Below are positions 25,461 through 29,324 of a DNA stretch of 29,324 nucleotides, piece by piece; within the stretch, counting starts at the first letter, position 1, and each line of letters begins with the position of its first letter. The translations under genes were made by a program, and so were the position numbers. The stretch is from an uncultured Flavobacteriaceae bacterium. Its GTDB lineage: Bacteria; Bacteroidota; Bacteroidia; Flavobacteriales; Flavobacteriaceae. The notes below the pieces were generated by a model, which worked only from the letters and a program-made list of their open reading frames with translations, searched no databases and had not been told where the DNA came from. Location: contig CAJWFY010000003.1 in NCBI GenBank assembly GCA_913031655.1, positions 1 to 29,324 of the forward strand, in the 5' to 3' direction.

Positions 25461-26384
25461 CTATATAATTTCCAAGTAATGTAAGGATAAAACCATTGAG
25501 TAAAAAACAGTAGCGAAGACAAGTGGTCTTAAAAACTCATCAAACTTTTTAGAGTTAGTGATCTTAGAAACCTGGAAAAGATGCACAATTAACCACAAAA
25601 TAATTGATGTAAAAAGTACTGTTAGTAAAGAAAAACTAGAATTTAATTTAAATAAAAATACGATCATCAAAATCATTGAAACAGAAATTAAAAGATAGTG
25701 ATATAGTTTAGAAAAGTGAGCCCCAAGATAAACAGCCAGAGTTTTTTTACCCATTAATTTATCATTTTCTAAATCTCTCATATTGTTTAAGTTCAATACA
25801 CCTGATCCTAAAAGGCCAATTGTGCAGGCTGGATAAATAAGTGAAAAATTTAAAGAAGATGTAAATAAAAAATTTGAGCCCAAAACACTTACAAGCCCAA
25901 AAAAAACAAACACAAAAAGATCTCCATATCCGCTATATCCATAAGCGTTTTTACCAACAGTATATTTTATTGCTGCAATAATTGCTAAAACTCCCAATCC
26001 AATAAACATAACAAAAGAGAAAAAATCATCGCTAAACGATAGATAAACTAATAAAGTTGTCAGTAAAAGACATATTAAAGAGGTTATTATTATGCCTTTT
26101 TTCATCTCTTGAACACTAATAATTCCCGATTGAAGAGCTCTTTCCGGACCAATTCTGTTTTCATCTGTCCCTTTTACTCCATCGCCATAGTCATTTGCAA
26201 AATTTGAAAGAATTTGATATGATACAGTTGTAGCTAAAGCAAGTATGAAAATCAACAACTTAAAATCGAAGGTGCTGTAAGATGCAAAAGAGCCAATAAA
26301 AATTCCTGATATTGACAAAGGAAGCGTTCTTAGTCTAGCTGCAGAAACCCAAGCACTAAATTTTGAAATATTATTTTTTGACAA
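25461..26384 (-). CDS. menA: 1,4-Dihydroxy-2-naphthoate polyprenyltransferase
   Basis: A 307-residue integral membrane UbiA-family enzyme that joins dihydroxynaphthoate to a polyprenyl chain, giving demethylmenaquinone. The two aspartate-rich sites are visible: NDYGDGVKGTD (64-74) and NMRDLENDK (201-209). About eight hydrophobic segments are present. The start is TTG 26384-26382 (MSKNNISKFSAW); the family's first conserved stretch, AARLRTLPLS, follows at the usual distance. It begins 17 bases after menB and is followed by menC after 3 bases. Confidence 0.94.
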   Translation of the reverse strand: MSKNNISKFSAWVSAARLRTLPLSISGIFIGSFASYSTFDFKLLIFILALATTVSYQILSNFANDYGDGVKGTDENRIGPERALQSGIISVQEMKKGIIITSLICLLLTTLLVYLSFSDDFFSFVMFIGLGVLAIIAAIKYTVGKNAYGYSGYGDLFVFVFFGLVSVLGSNFLFTSSLNFSLIYPACTIGLLGSGVLNLNNMRDLENDKLMGKKTLAVYLGAHFSKLYHYLLISVSMILMIVFLFKLNSSFSLLTVLFTSIILWLIVHLFQVSKITNSKKFDEFLRPLVFATVFYSMVLSLHYLEII

Positions 26385-26401
26385 CGATTTTTTAATAATG
26401 A

Positions 26402-27220
26402 TTAAGGAAATTTAGGAAACTTTTTAAAGTTAGGAGGTCGTTTTTCTAGAAAAGCATTTTTACCTTCTTGAGCCTCTTCCGTCAAATAGTACAGTAAAGT
26501 AGCGTCTCCAGCAAGCTGCATTAACCCGTGTTGACCGTCAAGTTCTGCGTTAAGACTACGCTTGATCATTCTAAGAGCTAAAGGACTTCTTTGTTGCATA
26601 ATAGAACACCACTCTAAAACGGTTTCTTCTAACTTTTTTAAGGGAACAACTTTATTTACCATCCCCATTTCGAAAGCTTCTGTTGCAGAGTATTGTTGAC
26701 ATAAAAACCAGATTTCTCTAGCTTTTTTTTGCCCTACATGTCGAGCTAAATAGGATGATCCAAACCCCCCGTCGAAGCTACCAACTTTAGGTCCGGTTTG
26801 TCCAAAAACCGCATTTTCACTAGCAATGGTTAAGTCACAAACAACATGCAAGACATGCCCTCCCCCAATAGCATATCCGTTAACCATAGCAATAACAGGC
26901 TTAGGAATTTCTCGTATTTTTTTATGTAAATCCAAAACATTTAATCTTGGCACTCCATCATCCCCTATGTAGCCTCCAGATCCTTTTACATTTTGATCCC
27001 CTCCGCTACAAAAAGCTTTATCGCCCTGACCAGTAAAAACGACAACATCAATATCGTTTCTTTCACGACAAAGATCAATTGCTTCAAGCATTTGAATATT
27101 CGTTTCTGGCCTAAAAGCATTGTAAACCTTTGGTCTATTGATGGTTATTTTAGCAACTCCCTTGTATAATTCAAATTTTATATCAGAGTATTTTTTAATA
27201 TGTTCCCACTTAGTTGTCAT
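26402..27220 (-). CDS. menB: 1,4-Dihydroxy-2-naphthoyl-CoA synthase
   Basis: A 272-residue crotonase-fold enzyme that closes the naphthoate ring of o-succinylbenzoyl-CoA. Seen: CSGGDQNVKG (71-80), GDDGVPRLNVLDLH, the oxyanion-hole stretch GYAIGGGHVL (115-124), QTGPKVGSFDGGFGSSYLAR (141-160) and EIWFLCQQYSA. Length and motifs match MenB, not a general enoyl-CoA hydratase. A full promoter match lies between menD and this gene, so menBACE may be transcribed separately from menFD. Confidence 0.96.
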   Translation of the reverse strand: MTTKWEHIKKYSDIKFELYKGVAKITINRPKVYNAFRPETNIQMLEAIDLCRERNDIDVVVFTGQGDKAFCSGGDQNVKGSGGYIGDDGVPRLNVLDLHKKIREIPKPVIAMVNGYAIGGGHVLHVVCDLTIASENAVFGQTGPKVGSFDGGFGSSYLARHVGQKKAREIWFLCQQYSATEAFEMGMVNKVVPLKKLEETVLEWCSIMQQRSPLALRMIKRSLNAELDGQHGLMQLAGDATLLYYLTEEAQEGKNAFLEKRPPNFKKFPKFP

Positions 27221-27234
27221 GAAAAATTTTTTAT

Positions 27235-27264
27235 CAAAGATAATGCTTTCTTGAGAGAAACCAA
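27235..27264 (-). promoter_or_regulatory. Predicted internal promoter before menB
   Basis: The minus strand reads TTG (27264-27262), a 19-base spacer, then TATCTTTG (27242-27235), a full TTG-N19-TAnnTTTG match in the 47-base gap between menD and menB. The menB ATG is about 15 bases downstream, giving a very short leader. Confidence 0.6.
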
Positions 27265-27267
27265 CCG

Positions 27268-29040
27268 TTAAGATCTAGACAAAAACTTGAAATAGTTTTT
27301 TAAAGTATCAGAACTGAGTTTAGAGGAAGTGGTTATTTCTAAAATTTTAGGAGCACTTGATTTTTTAAAAAAACTTGATAAAGCTATTCTTAGACCAAGT
27401 TTAGTTTTTTTATTTTGATATTTAAACCCATGCATTTTTGCAATTTGCTCAGCGCTTAAACTGTGCTTAGTTTCAATAAAAGAGGAAAAAAACTTATTTT
27501 CTTTATAGCCAGGTAATATTCTAAAGATTCCACCACCGTGATTATTGATGACTATAATTCTAAAATCCGAGTTCACATAATTATTCCAAAGACCATTCAC
27601 ATCATAGAAAAAGCTTAAATCTCCTGTCACTAATAACGTTGGAGTATTGTTAACAATTGATGCTCCAACAGCAGTAGAGGTGCTTCCATCAATTCCGCTA
27701 GTTCCCCTGTTGCAGTATACAGAGTTAAAATGAGACATTTTAAAAAGCTGTAAATATCTTATGGGAGAGCTATTGGCAACATGCAACTGATAATTAACTG
27801 GAATTTTAGAAGATAAAACAGAAAATACAATCAAGTCTGAAAAGGGAGCCTTCTTAATAAAAGTCTTATGCAATAAATGCCTTTTATTAGAAAATTCCAC
27901 CCATAAGTTTTTATAATTTATATCCACATTAGATTGTAAAAGTATTTTTTCGAAAAACAAATTAGGATCTACCTTTATGTGCTTTACTCCTACATAATAA
28001 GTATCATTAGGAGAATTAAGTCCAATATGGAAATGATGTGAAGGAGGATAATTTCTTAGAAATTGCTTGATTTTTTTTGAAATAACCATTCCCCCAAGAG
28101 TGATCAATATTTTCGGTTTTAAATTTGAAAAAATGGCCTCTTTATTTTTTAGAGTTTCAATAGGCGCAATTATTTGATCAATATTTCCAAAAAAAGATTC
28201 GTGATTTAAATTAGAGGTAGATTCTTTTAGCACCACAATTCCAGTTTTGTCAGCTAATATTTGTAGATTTTTTTTCGACAAATAATTGGGTGTTGAACAT
28301 CCTATTAAGACTAATATTTTAGATTGTTTTTTAAAAAAAGGCTTAAACTCATCTAAATTTATTTTTTGATCAGAAACTTCAAAATTTAAGGATTTACTAG
28401 ATATTTTGACAGATGGACTAGAAACAAAATCGTATAATGGTTCTTCAAAAGGGACATTAATATGTACAGGTTTTTTTGACTGAATAGCTTTAAAAAAACT
28501 AGAAGAAACCATATTGTTATTAAAGTCTTGAATTTTTGACTGTTGTTTTTTTAATGAAGCTTTATCTAACGGTGTTTTAATTAATTTTTGAATATTACTT
28601 TTAAGAATAGCCTGAGTTTGATGGGTTACATCCTGCATTAATGAGCTGGAAGATAAAATGTTATTTCCAAAAACTTTATTTTGATCAATTGTTTGTCCAT
28701 CACCTATATTGATTTTATATATTGGTCTATCAGTAGAAAGGATGATTAAAGGAATTTCGCTATAATACGCTTCTGCTATTGCAGGAGCATAATTTAATAA
28801 AGCGGTTCCAGATGTACATAACAATATTACAGGGACTTTTGTTTGCTGAGCAATGCCAAGAGCAAAAAACCCTGCAGATCTTTCGTCAACAATACTATAG
28901 CAATTAAATTTCTTGTCAGAAGCAAATCCAATTGCTAAAGGAACGTTTCTGGAGCCAGGAGAAATAACTATATCAGTTATATTGAACTTCGAGCAGTAAA
29001 GCAAAATTGTTTGAGCAGAAGGAATTGTTGGATACATCAT
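27268..29040 (-). CDS. menD: SEPHCHC synthase (menaquinone pathway)
   Basis: A 590-residue thiamine-diphosphate enzyme that adds the 2-oxoglutarate-derived succinyl group to isochorismate. Landmarks: ISPGSRNVPLAIGF (26-39), Glu53 in VDERSAGFFALG (the cofactor-activating glutamate), LLCTSGTALLNYAPAIAEA, and the cofactor/magnesium motif GDLSFFYD (473-480) running to the NNHGGGIF asparagines (499-506). The length is normal. Either of two adjacent ATG codons could be the start. A -7-like box lies 9-16 bases upstream, and menF ends 33 bases upstream on the same strand. Confidence 0.96.
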   Translation of the reverse strand: MMYPTIPSAQTILLYCSKFNITDIVISPGSRNVPLAIGFASDKKFNCYSIVDERSAGFFALGIAQQTKVPVILLCTSGTALLNYAPAIAEAYYSEIPLIILSTDRPIYKINIGDGQTIDQNKVFGNNILSSSSLMQDVTHQTQAILKSNIQKLIKTPLDKASLKKQQSKIQDFNNNMVSSSFFKAIQSKKPVHINVPFEEPLYDFVSSPSVKISSKSLNFEVSDQKINLDEFKPFFKKQSKILVLIGCSTPNYLSKKNLQILADKTGIVVLKESTSNLNHESFFGNIDQIIAPIETLKNKEAIFSNLKPKILITLGGMVISKKIKQFLRNYPPSHHFHIGLNSPNDTYYVGVKHIKVDPNLFFEKILLQSNVDINYKNLWVEFSNKRHLLHKTFIKKAPFSDLIVFSVLSSKIPVNYQLHVANSSPIRYLQLFKMSHFNSVYCNRGTSGIDGSTSTAVGASIVNNTPTLLVTGDLSFFYDVNGLWNNYVNSDFRIIVINNHGGGIFRILPGYKENKFFSSFIETKHSLSAEQIAKMHGFKYQNKKTKLGLRIALSSFFKKSSAPKILEITTSSKLSSDTLKNYFKFLSRS

Positions 29041-29048
29041 TCAGTATA

Positions 29049-29056
29049 CAAATGTA
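29049..29056 (-). promoter_or_regulatory. Possible -7 element before menD
   Basis: The minus strand reads TACATTTG (29056-29049), matching TAnnTTTG between menF and menD. No TTG was found at the expected distance. If used, the menD mRNA would be almost leaderless. Confidence 0.35.
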
Positions 29057-29073
29057 GTAAATGAATTAATGAG

Positions 29074-29324
29074 CTACTTAAAAAGAACATCTATCATGGT
29101 TTGAGACTTGTGAACTATTTCTTCCCATTCCTTTTCAGGATTACTATCATGAGTTATTCCTCCTCCAACAAACAGCTTAGCCTTGTCGTCACTTATATGT
29201 AAGCATCGAAGGTTTACAAAAAGGTTGCAGTTTTTGGAGTCAATTTTACCTAAATAACCGGAATAAAACGATCTGTCGTGTTTTTCTTTTTCATTTATAA
29301 TTGAAATTGCTTTGTTTTTAGGGA
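29074..29324 (-). CDS. menF: Isochorismate synthase, C-terminal end (gene continues past window)
   Basis: An open minus-strand frame ends at TAG 29076-29074; 83 codons are inside the window. The translated end contains DRSFYSGYLGKID, the stretch NLFVNLRCLHIS, and FVGGGITHDSNPEKEWEEI. These correspond to the chorismate-binding domain signature of MenF/EntC enzymes (FYSG, then GGGI...S.P..EW.E). The enzyme converts chorismate to isochorismate, the substrate of MenD, encoded next. The remaining two-thirds and the start lie outside the window. Confidence 0.9.
   Translation of the reverse strand, partial: PKNKAISIINEKEKHDRSFYSGYLGKIDSKNCNLFVNLRCLHISDDKAKLFVGGGITHDSNPEKEWEEIVHKSQTMIDVLFK

Overview
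The window is a dense stretch of housekeeping genes from a low-GC bacterium of the class Flavobacteriia (phylum Bacteroidota), most likely a streamlined marine member. Three things point there: the gene order (acpP-fabF-pyk and purN-rnhA-pfkB-purF blocks, a split AddAB pair, a menF-D-B-A-C-E run), Bacteroidota-specific families (long-form PurF, the small IPExxxVDY family, an OmpA protein with thrombospondin type-3 repeats), and promoter-like sites of the Bacteroidota type TTG-N17..23-TAnnTTTG. I cannot name a genus. No rRNA, tRNA, IS element, prophage or CRISPR array was seen, and no gene-free stretch reaches 300 bases.

Layout. Positions 1-3041 (minus strand): elongation factor 4 (lepA), then two small lipoproteins, a YHYH-domain protein and a MORN-like repeat protein cut by the window edge. 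Positions 3136-4131 (plus): a tRNA-dihydrouridine synthase, apparently with a non-ATG start, divergent from lepA. Positions 4115-9141 (minus): acpP-fabF-(IPExxxVDY-like)-pyk-rbfA-LolC/E-like permease, with very tight junctions. Positions 9286-13200 (plus): purN-rnhA-pfkB-purF, convergent with sodA (13207-13815, minus). Positions 13898-21116 (plus): addA, an OmpA-family protein and addB. Positions 21109-29324 (minus): partial menF, then menD, menB, menA, menC, menE, a TrhA/hemolysin III-like membrane protein, a Tat-exported beta-propeller protein and a SOUL-family protein.

How the genes work together. The men genes turn chorismate-derived isochorismate into demethylmenaquinone, the respiratory quinone precursor. 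The menH-type and DHNA-CoA thioesterase steps are not encoded here. AddA and AddB would form the two-nuclease recombinational repair complex. PurN and PurF belong to purine synthesis, and AcpP and FabF to fatty-acid elongation. LepA, RbfA and the dihydrouridine synthase serve ribosome function, ribosome assembly and tRNA modification.

I found no convincing undescribed multi-gene system. The points most worth a second look are the probable CTG start of the dihydrouridine synthase, the absence of rnc from its usual place after fabF, a nine-G run inside addA, a terminator placed just before addB, an internal promoter before menB, and the co-directional exported propeller/SOUL pair at the tail of the menaquinone genes.
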